This document shows positions 44,508 to 56,041 of a DNA stretch of 64,000 nt, in pieces (position 1 is the stretch's first letter; the number at the start of each line of letters is the position of its first letter). Below the pieces are notes generated by a model. That model saw nothing but the letters and a program-made list of their open reading frames with translations, was not told the origin of the DNA and searched no databases. The translations under genes and the position numbers were made by a program. The stretch is from Tribonema minus (taxonomy: Eukaryota; Sar; Xanthophyceae; Tribonematales; Tribonemataceae): the NCBI GenBank assembly GCA_017506865.1, contig JAFCMP010000015.1, forward strand, positions 62,001 to 126,000, written 5' to 3'.

Positions 44508-47500
44508 TTGAGGGGCCTTTGAAGTAGCGACAATGCACATACTTGGTGGTTTATTTGTGTGTTGTGGTGTGCAATCGTGTCCACGCGTTGTCAGGCATGC
44601 ACCAATACCATGACTGCTGAGCATCGCTGCATGGCCTTGAGACATTTGAAAAGGGTCATTGAGATGGAACATTGAGATGGAACAGATTTTTGTGGGCTAC
44701 ATCACATTGTGAATGCTTATAAGAAACACACAGAGGGCACGAGCTGGATTGCTAAAGGTAATGAATTTGTAAATAGTAAAAACTTGGCTTTCGGGCGCAG
44801 GAGTGGCGCCCATCTTGGTTGTCATGAAGCCTTGCGATTTTCACCAAGTTCCTGTGGTGTTTTTCAGCCCTGTCTGACCTTTGCCCAGCTTGATGCCCAA
44901 AGGGCATGCAGGCATTGACAGCGCCTTTGTTAAAGCTGCCACACAGAGCGGAATGGAGTTATACTGGTCGCCGTAGTGGATGAGCACAAGTCATTTGAGT
45001 GGTCAGGGCCTTCAGTGTGTGACACATTGTACGTGTCACAGTGCCATCCGTTGTGCTGAGTTTAGGCGTAGATGCAAATAAAGTTGCAGTTGATGTGTAA
45101 CTAACATCAAGTTCAACAAAAAGACACCAAAAGTGCCATTGCAGCATTTAGAAGTAGCCGAACTTTAATCAGGCTTCGTTGCCTGAACAACGTCAAGTCT
45201 TGTTCTGCGTGCGTGCACTCCCCGCCTCAGCACCAAAGCTTCATGAAGCGCTTGACTTTTTTGAAGTCCAGTCCGCGTGCACGATCGCGTGCTTTGCCAC
45301 CAGATCGCAAGAGGTGACGGAGACCTCCACATCACATCTATTCGCCAAGAAAAAGATCATCTTTTTCTCAAAAAGAAAGCTGAACAACTCGTGTGGGCCT
45401 GCTCTTGGAGGTCCCAGCTCCTTTTGACGTGCCCAAGTGGATTAGCGCTTCTTCAGACACTCGAACACATGCAAGAATTGTCTCTCGCACGCCAACGCCA
45501 GCAGCAACAGCCGCATGCTAACCCTTCTGGGCGTGCTCAAGTCTGATTTTGAGAATCTGTACACGAGCAAGATCTATATCCCATCAACAACATGCAGTAT
45601 CATGGCCGTAAAAGGAGGACATCAGCTCTCCTCCACCATGGCGACTGCTTTCCCGTGATTGACATATTGACAGCATGACTCGATGCTGGAGGATCTAGGC
45701 TGGACTGGCTTCCAGAGGCCATTTCACATCAAGGTGGACCGGCGACTAGGCTTTTGCGGCAGCCTGTGACTTGTTGAGCCAGTGTACGAGTCGAGCAGGG
45801 TGCCATAAGAGATCTGCTGGCATGTCTTGAGGCTGTGGAAGCAACCTGCTTTCGAACACACAAAAACGTTACTTTCATCATACATACCCACGCGCCGTGA
45901 CGAGGGTGAGGAGGAGAGCTTGAACTGAGCGAGTACAGAAGCGCACCTGGGAGTAGTCGCAGCAGGGCTAGCAGAGGATTTTGCTGGAGAGTATCTTGTT
46001 GATCTGCCTAGATAAGGTCAGGGGCGATCGAGGTATAGTGGAACAGCTGGCGCAGTTGAACAAGCCGGGCTTTCGATTCTTTGCCCCAACCAAGGACCAG
46101 GAGAGGGATCCCGGCAATTAAGGCGGAGTACGAAGCTGGGGGGAAGGCGAGAGGCTCACACTGGAAAGGCGAGGCGCAGCGGGCCACGATGCTGCCACTG
46201 GAGTTCCCAGGACTGGGGGGACCTTCCGCTCAGAGCTCGCACCCTTCGCTGCCGGGGATGGGCCTGTGGCTTAGCATCGCGGACTCCATGGAGGTGTGTC
46301 TATACTCCATGCACTACAAGTAGTTCATGGCGCTGTCGATATCCGCGTTCCGAGAAGATATTGTGTAAGCTATGGTAATCATGTTTGGACTTGGGAAAGC
46401 AATCAACTCAGACTTTGACAGTGCAGCAGCAGATACCCTGCTCGTGACTTCTGCTGCCGCACAAGATTTACGTGTCAGCCAGCACCTTCATGCATAGTGA
46501 CGGCCGTGGCCAGACGCAGGTCGCTTGCCGCGTCCTAGCACTCATGGGAAGCGCGACCTTCCGTTATCGTCGCGTATCTCGTGGCGTATGACAGGCGATC
46601 CACACTCGTGAAATGTTTGTGGTAGCATATTGTCGGTTTCAATTGCGTCCGCAAGACAAACTGGGATGCTAGAGCGATCACATCCGGTGGCTCTGCCAGA
46701 CGTTGTTGCTTGCACGCTATGCAAACGTCCCGTTGATTACACCCATTCCGCGAAGGTCAACCCCGCAAAGGTCAGGATACGGTTGAGGCAAGAGTATATC
46801 CCTGTCTCCAGGCCACGGCGACTGCCTCTTTCCTGCCACAAATTCATGGTGCACTGCAATGCCCTCCAAAAGTGTGCAGTTGCACTTCAACTTGACAGGA
46901 TGTCAGAGCAGACCTGCAGATGCTGATGCAGCAAGGACTTGAGTGTTGTAAACCCTCGTGTCCTCTATGTGTGTGCGCGTCACACACTCAGTACATTGTG
47001 AAATGTCGACACAGAAAGTGATGCTGGAGGCAGCTGCTTGCGCTGGCTGAAAGCGTTTTGCGATTGCAGCTACGGCACGGGCAGTACCATGACTCATGCG
47101 TTGCCAAGCTTTTGGCAGTACGCCATTGTGCATCGAGACGACCACACACCGCCTTTCTGCCTGGTATCACGCAGTGTTCCGTCGATAGCATTCACGCCCT
47201 GCTGCCGACGCAATGCTTTGCGCACCGATCGTGTGTGTTAGTGGACCATCAGTTATGACAGCAATGGCTCCTGCTGTGTTTGAGCGAGTTTGAGTTGAAC
47301 TTGCGAACCAGGTGGCATCACCCAGCTTGATGCCTTCGCGTGAAAGCCGTGGCAGGTGCCCTAAAGGCAATCAATCGCACTGCGCCGAATTGCTTTAGTG
47401 CAGGCAGACCTGCTAGGCTCGCACAGTGGCTCAGCAAGTGGCTTGCAGTGGGCCAGGCGATTCTGTTTCTGGAAACGTTTGTGCACGCGGTTGCCTGTCC

Positions 47501-47660
47501 TCCAGGCGTGCAAGAAGCGTCAGTACAGCAGCACCGCCCTGGCTGTATGGCATGAAGATCTTGAAGTAGATCTTGGACATCTCGGTGTGCATTGCACTGA
47601 CGGTAAAATGCCACCACCACAACACTGTATTTCTTTGCTCCACTGCTGTCGTGGCAGCTT
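44508..47660. other. Intergenic region, no supported gene
   Basis: Follows the metallopeptidase stop. Several frames of 60-130 codons exist on both strands but none shows motifs or splice-phase support. A stretch near 46050-46110 reads EQLAQLNKPGFRFFAPTKDQ before a stop and may be a gene fragment. An unspliced 5' exon of the PX gene could lie near 47663-47890 (ATG GGT GAC context), but its link was not shown. Confidence 0.35.
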
Positions 47661-48481
47661 CGATGGGTGACGCGCCGCGTGCGCGCGCGCCGGCGCTGCC
47701 CACCTTCTTTGTGCAGCGCCGCGCTGAAACAGCGGGCTGCGTGCACGCGCCGTGCATCACTGCTCAGCACAGCCTTTCGCGCTGCCCATTTGTGCCACCA
47801 CTTCTGTGCCACCACAGCGAGGTCTGCGCTGACCATTTGTGCGACCGCAGATGGAGAGAGCACGTGCGCTGTGAAGGCCATAACTTCAAGTTCAATGTGA
47901 GCGCCCGGTGCGGGGCCCGCGGGGCCTTTTCATGTTGTCACCGGCGGTTGCAAGCGCCGCTGTCGATGCGCGCGGTGCGCTGACCGCATGCGCGTTCGCT
48001 GCTGCCACACGCAGCAGCGGCTCAGCGAACCTTTGCCGTCTAAGGTGGCTGCCCGAACCAGTACTTGACTGAACTCAACGGCTACTTGTTGCGCACAGCC
48101 ATCATGAAGTATCCAACCAAGCTTGGCAGCGGTGTCCATCAGGGCGCACCGCACCGGCCTCGGATATTTTGTGAGCTGACCAGGTGCACGCTGTTGTATA
48201 CATGCAGCGCCTGTGCCCTACACACGCGATGTGACAGTCGACCCGCGCCTGGCACGTGGTGCAGGTGGGCGAGGCATCTTAACCCTTACCCTAAGAAAGC
48301 CTTGATGACCTGCCAGACCTTCTCTACCTTGCGACTCGTCGATTTCGCATGTACCCTCAAGCGCGCGCCGGCACTGCCTGCCGCGCATTCCAACTTTAAA
48401 GTCCAAACTTCAAAATCTGCCGTCTCCCTGACCGCGAATTCTAACAAAAACACATGTGACGTCGCCGCCCCCCCCGTGCAG

Positions 48482-51400
48482 CGCGTGTGCACGGACAAGG
48501 CGTCCGTCGACAAGCGCGATGCGGGCTGCCTCGACCAGCACTTCAAGACGAGCGCCTTTTTTGACGAGACGTCGTGCCGCCACGATTACAAGCTCGTCGG
48601 CAGCAAGATCTACTCCAGCGGGCGCTTCCAGGAGCAGATGAAGCAGGACGCGGAGGACGCGGCGACGAGCAGGAACGCATCTGGGGGCGGTGAGTCAACT
48701 TCAAATGTTGAGTTACTTCAGGTTTTGAGTCAACTTCAAGTGTTGAGTGAGGTGTGTGGCCACGTGCGCGGGGCGCGGCGGACGGGCAGAGGGAGCCTGC
48801 GTGTATGCCCGCAGAGGTCTGTGATCAGTCCTCGACTGTGTGAATCGAGGTCTGGTAGCGATTGCTCGATGACAAGGCCAGTGGCTGCATTGCGCGAAGT
48901 TGGCGCATGTCGGCGTAGTGTTGGTGCGTCGCGCTGCGGCGCTGCGCCGAGCGGTGCGCACTTTTGAACACTCACCATGCGTGACCACGCACGTCACCAT
49001 TGCTCAGCAGGCCCCAAGTTGAACATGCGCTGACCTGCGCGCTGCAACTTCATGATCTGCGCTGCACGCGCCGGCGCAGGGGCGCTCACGTGCGGTGCAC
49101 AGCGTGTTTCCTCTCAGCTCATCAACGAATTCTCATCAGCCCCTTCTTCCTTGCCTGCGCTGCACACACGTCCCCAGGCTCGCTGGCCTCTCTCAAGTCC
49201 ATGGGTTAGGGTTAGGGTTAGGATTAGGGTTAGGCCCAATCCTAAGGCCTAACCCTAACCCTAACTTCCTGATCTGCGCTGCACGCGCCGGCGCAGGCGC
49301 GCTCACGTGCTATGCCTACCGCATTTGCTCTCGGCTCATTCTCACCAAACCCTACTCACCTGCCTGCGCTGCGCACACACATTCCAGGCTCACTGGCCTC
49401 TCTCAAGTCCATTGGGAGCGGCGGGAGTCTCGGCAAGCGGCGAGGCGACAGCACGCTCAGCGTCAACAGCGAGAGCGATCCGTGGGGGTGGTTCGAAGAC
49501 CCGGAGACGGATGCGCACGGGGGCGGCAGCGCTCAGGGTCAGTGTTGTTGAACTCAGAGTTGAGGTTTCAAAGTTCAGATCGATTTGTGGGGGTGATTTG
49601 AGGACCCGAAGACGGACGCGCACGGCGGCGGCAGCGCTCAGGGTGAGTATTGTTGAACTCAGAGTTGAGGTTTCAAAGTTCAGATCCGTGCGTGGGGGTG
49701 CTTGGAGGACCCGGAGACGGACGCGCACGGGGGCGGCAGCGCTCAGGGTGAGTGTTCTTGTTGAAGTCAAAATGAAGTTTTGAAGTTCAAATCGATGCGT
49801 GGGGGTGATTTGAGGACCCGGAGACAGACGCGCACGGCGGCGGCAGCGCTCAGGGTGAGTACTGTTGGACTCAGAGTTGAGGTTTCAAAGTTCAGATCCG
49901 TGCGTGGGGGTGCTTTGAGGACCCGGAGACGGACGCGCACGGGGGTGGCAGCGCTCAGGGTGAGTGTTCTTGTTGAAGTCAAAATGAAGTTTCGAAGTTC
50001 AAATTGATGCGTGGGGGTGATTTGAGGACCCGGAGACGGACGCGCACAGCGGCGGCAGCGCTCAGGGTGAGGAATGTTGGACTCAGAGTTGAGGTTTCAA
50101 AGTTCAGATCCGTGCGTGGGGGTGCTTTGAGGACCCGGAGACGGACGCGCACGGGGGCGGCAGCGCGCAGCGTGAGAGTTGTTCAAGTTGTACTTGAGGT
50201 TCCAAAGCTCACATCGATGCGCGAGGGTGGTTTGAGGACCCGGAGACGGATGCGCATGGGGGTGGCGGCGCGCAGGGTGAGCTTTCTTGAGGTCAGAGTT
50301 GAGGTCTCAAAGTTCAAATCAATGCGTGGGGGTGGTTTGACGACCTGGAGACAAACGCGCACGGGGGCGGCAGCGGGAGCGCTGTTGTTGAAGTCAGAAT
50401 TGAGGTTTCAAAGTGCAACTTTAATTAACCGCAGAAAGAAAAAGGACGCGCATGGGGGCAGCGCACAGGGTGAGCATCGTTGAAGTCAAGGTTGAGGTTT
50501 TAAGTTGGGCTTCAATGAAACGCAGACAGAAAAAAGGTTGCGGGTGAGCATGCGTGTGCTCCATCAAGGTGAGCGCTGAAGTGAGGGGAGATCCCACCGT
50601 TGAAGTCAGAGTTGAGGTTTGAAGATTCACCTCAATGAACTGCAGCAAGAAAACAGGTGAGGTAGTGCAAAGCGTGCTCCATGCGCGGTGAGCATTGGAA
50701 TGAGGGAGAATCCAATCCGCAGGTTCAATGAGCACCAGCGATGCAGAGCACGCGCGCGAAGAATGCACATGCGTGTTCTGTGGGCTCGTTGCCGAGCAGT
50801 TGGAAGCACGCGCAGAGGTGAGGCATCTCGTGCGCGTCTGACGCTCTCAGCGCGAGGCACAGTGGTCCAGCAAGTCGAAACCTCGTTTGCTTTACTGCCC
50901 AAAAATTGGTCATTCTTGAGCTCTACAACATACATAAGCTGGCATTACCTGGTGATGAGGCGCCCGCCGGCTGTCAATGCTGTGCAGACTGGCGCGCGTT
51001 GTTGCCCGTGCGAGTCCTCAGGTTGTCCGAGCGCGTCATGGCAGGCACACATGGAGAACAACGCACTTCCATGGCGCCAACGCTGCGGTCATCAGCGCAC
51101 CGCAGTCCTGGAGGCATCGGCTCAGGTGCTCATGGGACAGCGCCGCCTCTCAACGACCGCATACTCTCCGATGCAGACCTCCTGCAATACATGTATGCGC
51201 TCACAACTGCATAGTTTCCGATGCAGACCTCCTGCAATACATGTATGCGCCTCTCAACGACCGCATACTTTCAGACCTCCTGCAATACACCTATGCGCTC
51301 ACGCAGAGTCTCAGCGCCCAGTGGCTGTAGCACACAAAACGGATGCGTGCACCTGCCATTCGCACGCAGCTCACCGCTGTCCACGCGCCATGATGGCCCG

Positions 51401-54400
51401 CCCACAGGCTGCACAGACACGCAGCACGTGACGGCTCCCGGTGGCGGGACGCCGGTGAAGGAAACGCCGATTTACGTGCTCACTGAGAGCCTCATTGCTC
51501 AACGGCCGTAGCACACACGACAGATGTGTGCACCTGCCATTTGCACACAGCTGACCGCTGTCAATGCGCTGACGATGGGCCCGCCCGCAGGCTGCGCGGA
51601 CACGCAGCACGCATCGGCACCTCGCACCAAGACCCTGCTCAATGAACACCTGTGATACATGTACGCGCTCACGCAGAGTCTCAGCGCCCAGCGGCTGCGG
51701 CGCCCAATGGGTATGTGCTGCTGCCATGAACGCGCTGACAACGGTGCGCTTTGTCCGGCTCACAGGCTGCGCGGACACGCAGCACGAAACGGCGCCCGGC
51801 GGAGGGACGCCGGTGAAGGAAACGCCGATTTATGTGCTCACTGAGAGCCTCAGTGCTCAGCGGCTGTGGCACCAGACGGCGGGGCGGCGGCCGCGGCAGC
51901 CGTCGCAGGAGCGCACGTACTTTGAGCAGGTCTGGGAGAAGAACTTTGGCGAGAGCGAGGTGAGGCAATGTTGAAATTTGAGTGATAAAGTTGAAGTTTG
52001 GGTGGTGAATGTTGAAGTTTGAGTGCGGGCGCGCCCCGAAGATGCAATCACACGCAACCAACACTGACGTGCAAAGTTTGAGAGAGGGGCGGGCGCTGGA
52101 CATTGAGTCGCAGGACCGAACGCGGTGTTGGTGTGCATGCAATACAATGGAGCTGTGTGCCTACAGTATGTAGCTCATTGCAGACCGCTGGCTCCAGTCA
52201 CGCTTACAACTGCGGTGCGATGGTGGTGCGCGCTGCCGCTATTATGCGATGAGCAACTACGAGTGCCAGCCGTGGTAGCGCGGGTTAGGGTTAGGGTTAG
52301 GGTTAGTGCGGAGTCAATTTACTTTAATGAATTTTCCAACATGTATTGAAGTAGTTTCATTTCCAGTTGACATAAACTCTGTCATTTCTTCCGAGTGGGG
52401 TGTCCTGCATGCGGTGCTCTCATACTAGGCTCTGCTGCGCGCTGGTGGTGGTGGTGATAGACTGCGCTTCATTGGCGGCGCCATTGCGCTTCGCTGGTGA
52501 TCCCATGAGAGAGCTGCAATCGCCACATGCCAGACTACTTGTACAGATGCAGCGAGCGTGCCAGGGCCATCCCTTTCGCGCGGTATCTCCATTCTTCTGC
52601 ATCGTTGTGCCTGAAATCGCTCCTCTTTTCAAGCAGTCGTCGCTCGCGAACGACTCTGTGATTTTTCCTCGCAAATTTGAGCGATGCAAACGCTACGTCT
52701 CAGCATAATGACACAGACGTAGCGAGCGTGCCAGCTCCATCGCTATCGCGCGGTTTCTCCACTCTACTGCGTCGTTGTTTGTGCTGCAGGTTCTTGCGTC
52801 AACTCGGGCTGTTTCTCGCGCTCATTTTCAAACGCTTAGCACTGCGCAGAGACAGCGGTGATGGCGACGACAGTGATAACTTTTGACGCTGGACACCAAT
52901 CGCAAACCGGCCAACGTGTTCCTAATTTCACACAGACAGGCTATGACTTTGCTTAGCAGCGCGCACTCGGCAGTGCATGGTACACGACAATAGCTTCTCC
53001 CCGTTTGTGAAGGCACCTTTCAGCTGAAATGAGCACAAGTCACCACCAACAGCACGCGCTGTGCAGCCCTCTGGCAGGCTGACTGATCACGAGTACATCT
53101 ATGGAATTGCTTAAGACGGCTTTGATCGACTCCGCCTGCGTCAAAAGCTGCAGCAGCTCAAAGTGGCGCGCGCTCCGATGTGTTTTTGCGAGAATAAAAA
53201 CAGAAAAAGTGGAGTTGGGAACTATGAACCGAATAGTAGACTACTGCAGTAGGTTCATGCGGGCTGGCTCTGGCATTCGTGCACGTGCAAGACGTAAACT
53301 GCAAGTTGGCTTGAGCTTTATGACAAAGTGCCTATCACCAGCGCTGTTCCACCCTTGTTTCAACGGCGCTGCCTCCGCGTCATCAGGACATGGAACACCC
53401 GCCTGCGTGCTGCCGACCCCTTGCAGCTGCCGTGTGTCCGCGCGTCATGCAGCTCGCTCTGAGTTCCTACGACGGTCGATTTGCTGCCTTGCGATGATGC
53501 GCAGGTGGACTACACGAAGCCGCTGCCGTCCGACCGGCGCAGCAGCCGCAAGGGGGCACGCCCCCCGACGCGCGTGCTGTACCGCGCTACCAGCCCCTTT
53601 GGCTCTGCGGTGAGACGTGCGATGACGCTTCGTCAGAGAACATGACTTGCAATGACTGCTTGCAGCGCCAGCAAACGCACAGGAAACGTATAATAAAAGG
53701 TTCCACGGTTCAACTTTGTCGTCAAACTTCAGTTGAGTAGACAAGCGGTGAGGCGCGCATTGTACGCAGCACATGCATGCAGTAACTGCTTTTCAGCGCC
53801 AGCGAATGCCTGGGAAAAGGTCATAAAAGTTCAACTTGGTAGTCAAACTTCAATTTTCTGTAGACATGCAGTGAGGCACGCGTTGGACGCAACACATGGC
53901 ATGCAACGACTGCTGTTGCGGCGGCAGCAAAGGCCCAGGAGCGCTGCTTGTGGAAACTATGCAGCGCCTTGTACGCGACAAGCGCTTGCAGCGCCCGCCA
54001 ACCCTCAGGAATGCTGCACTTGAAATCCACTCACGAGACTCCGGGCCACCAGCTGTTTTGGCGCGGCGATACTGCGCGCATGTGCTCATATGCATACCAA
54101 AAGCATGAGGGAGATGCCGCACGGCCATGTCGTTGAGCGTGCTTGAGCACCTGTGCGATGTCACGGCGAGGCGTCATCGCGAGGCGTCATCGCCTGGCAG
54201 CATGGATGCGTTAACACTTATGTCATCATGTTGGCTTCTTTGCGCCTTCGGCGGTAATCAGTCAACAGTCCATTGCACATGAAAGCACTGCGTGGCGATA
54301 CTTGAAGCCACCCACCGCTCCGGCTCGGCGACAATGCAATTGCCCGCATACGTCAATGTGTCCTAAAGCATTTTCACGTGTCAACGATCATGTCTTCCTA

Positions 54401-56041
54401 GGATTACAGCAAGAAATTTGGGATATGACCAGGACTAGGGCCAGGGTAAGGGCTAACGCACAGCATACCGTGTGGTGGTACAGTCGCACACTCAAGCACG
54501 ATGTGCAGACCTTCCATGCTGACGTACACAGCAAGTCTCTGAGACAAGTGGTGCGCTCGCGGAACTTAGCAGCACCTTCATCAACCCGTTTCGCTCGCCG
54601 GTCTCAGCCCCTGCTGTCGTTTATGTGAGCGAGCCCGAGTCGTTTGAACCTCGTGTCAATGCTCTACACGGACCGAACCTCGAGATCACTCTCCAGCTGA
54701 GCTCCTGCCTTTGAAGCTCACCATGTGACTCTCCCCGCCGCTGCGCGCAGGTGAGCAAGTCGTTCAAGTGCGAGAACTGCGGCGAGATCTCCTCCATCAT
54801 GGTCCACATACCCAAGTTTCAGATCGTGCAGTCGGGGAGCGACGTGCACGCCGAGTACCTCATCGTCGTGGGGCTGGGCGCCGTCACGCTAGGTACGTAT
54901 GTATACCGCTGTGCACAGCACTCATCATGCTGCTACTTCAAATTTGAAGTATGACTTGGAGAAGTTATGTCGGGCAGCGACGTGCACGCCGAGTACTCCT
55001 CGTCGTGGGGCTGGGCGCCGTCACACTAGGTATGTATGCCTGCTGCAGTGCACAGTGCTCATCGCCATGCTCCGTCTGGGAAGAGATTTGCGGGCATGTT
55101 TGCAGATAGTGCAGGCCGGGAGCAGCATACTTGTCCCCACAGGCGGGGCACGAATGCTCTGAATCCACTCTTGTGCTGGGGACTGATCAGCTGGAAATGC
55201 AGCACAATGTGACTGCACCTCTTGGTGGTGATGCGCACTTCGGCAAACCAGACAGCCGGTGCACAGTGACCTGAGGCGTTGAATGGCAGGCAGCGCTCGC
55301 TCAGCACGGTGGTGCCAGCCGTAGCTCACATTCACACACCAGTTATGCCATGTGAGCGCAGGCAGCGGCACGCCGTGAATTGCTTCAGCTTCAGACCAAG
55401 CATCGGCGCACGCAATGACTGCATGGGGAGCACGACTGACGGCTGAACGATCGCGTTGTGTGTGGAATGTTGATCATCGAACACAAACTTCAAGTTTGAT
55501 GTTGTCTAACTGCCTGTGTGTGCTCTGCGTGCGCCCCCCGCAGGCGTCTGGCGGAGGTTCCGCGAGTTCAAGAACCTTGCTAATAAGCTCGAGGGCAGCA
55601 ACAAGCGCCAGCAGTTCCACAACGCGCTGTGCTCGTGGCACTGCTTGCGCGCACGCCAGCGGCTGTTCCGCTGCCTGGACAAGGACTACTTAATCCTGAA
55701 ATGGTGAGTGCACACAGTCGTGAACAGACGGCTGCCAGCATGGCAGTTGTCTACTGAAATTTTTGTGTATCATTGCCTTGTTGATAAGCCAGCGCTTTGA
55801 CAGCCGCAGAAGCATCGCGGTTGCGTCGGCTGCCGTTTTTTTCGGATCATTCTGTGATGCCCCACAACAAGCAGATGTCTCCATGAGCATCGCCTTATAC
55901 CCCCTCTCTCTGCCTGCCGTGCCCCTTGCCGTTTCCTGCTGCGTGCCCCCCCTGCAGCTTCCTGCTTGAACGCTTTCTACACGACCTGGTCTTTGAAAGC
56001 ATGAGCCCTGACACGGTGCGGGAATTTTTGGGAGTGCTATA
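48482..56041 (+). CDS. PX-domain (phox homology) protein, at least 7 exons
   Basis: Exons 48482-48689, 49388-49537, 51766-51959, 53505-53609, 54751-54891, 55545-55703 and 55959-56041 (TAG) mostly agree in phase (1/1, 1/1, 0/0 at the first three joins). A small exon may lie near 54560-54625. Exon 1 reads GCLDQHFKTSAFFDETSCRH, exon 2 ends in GWFEDPETDAHGGGSAQ, and exon 3 has TPVKETPIYVLTESLSAQRL. Exons 5-7 form the PX domain: IPKFQIVQSGSDVHAEYLIV, WRRFREFKNLANKLEG, RLFRCLDKDYLILKC and FLLERFLHDLVFESM. PX domains bind phosphoinositides, usually PtdIns3P, so a role in endosomal membrane traffic is inferred. The N-terminal start was not found. Introns 1-3 and 5 contain partial copies of flanking exons. 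Confidence 0.82.
49046..49425 (+). repeat. Duplicated acceptor end of PX-gene intron 1 and exon 2
   Basis: 49046-49202 and 49267-49425 share TGATCTGCGCTGCACGCGCC, a similar pyrimidine tract, and CCAG followed by the exon start GCTCGCTGGCCTCTCTC / GCTCACTGGCCTCTCTC. The first copy keeps only about ten codons (SLASLKSMG) before telomere-like repeats. The second continues as the real exon 2. Confidence 0.85.
49203..49262. repeat. Head-to-head interstitial telomeric repeat
   Basis: (TTAGGG)n runs inward for about 30 bp, followed by a short spacer (CCCAATCCTAAGG) and then (CCCTAA)n, forming a near-palindrome. It lies exactly between the truncated exon copy and the start of the second intron copy. 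It is not a chromosome end, since unique sequence flanks both sides. Confidence 0.92.
49484..50400 (+). repeat. Tandem array of PX exon 2 end plus donor, about 9 units of 106 bp
   Basis: The exon 2 end (TTCGAAGACCCGGAGACGG ... GGCAGCGCTCAG) with its GTNAGT donor recurs at about 49602, 49708, 49815, 49918, 50026, 50131, 50238 and 50344. Spacers of about 41-48 bp contain GAGTTGAGGTTTCAAAGTTC plus AG, so each unit looks like a tiny intron plus an exon copy. In the exon frame, units alternate between TGA and TGC/TGG at the Trp position of GWFEDPETD. The array therefore probably grew as doubled units of about 212 bp. A different frame stays open throughout and is judged an artefact. Confidence 0.9.
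51118..51330 (+). repeat. Intronic tandem repeat (CAGACCTCCTGCAATACA units)
   Basis: Three units of about 60-70 bp contain TCAACGACCGCATACT and CAGACCTCCTGCAATACA. They lead into GCTCACGCAGAGTCTCAGCG, which recurs again at about 51665. They lie in the intron upstream of PX exon 3 and merge with its echo copies. Confidence 0.8.
51402..51880 (+). repeat. Acceptor-side echo copies of PX-gene exon 3
   Basis: The exon 3 start (CAG, GCTGCGCGGACACGCAGCAC, then GGGACGCCGGTGAAGGAAAC) occurs in a long copy at about 51405-51515, a short copy at about 51588-51625, and the working exon from 51766. The long copy keeps TPVKETPIYVLTESL and then loses the frame. The working copy alone continues to the GTGAGG donor at 51960. 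Confidence 0.88.
52283..52308 (+). repeat. Short interstitial telomeric repeat in a PX-gene intron
   Basis: Four TTAGGG-type units in a row lie within the intron 51960-53504. One-strand orientation only. The remainder of this 1.5-kb intron holds nothing I can assign. Confidence 0.9.
54815..55032 (+). repeat. Donor-side echo of PX-gene exon 5
   Basis: The exon end GGGAGCGACGTGCACGCCGAG ... GGGCTGGGCGCCGTCACG with its CTAG/GTACGTATG donor is repeated at 54967-55030 with a GTATGTATG donor. The copy has lost a few bases mid-way, shifting its frame. The duplicated segment is about 60 exon bases plus about 40 intron bases. Confidence 0.9.

Noticed and set aside
49203-49262. A true chromosome end or recent end-to-end fusion of the window
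   Set aside because: The tract is only about 60 bp and lies inside an intron with duplicated gene sequence on both sides.
49307-50483. Long Arg-rich open frames through the 106-bp array
   Set aside because: They run through splice sites in a frame different from exon 2. Openness reflects the repeat unit lacking a stop in that frame.
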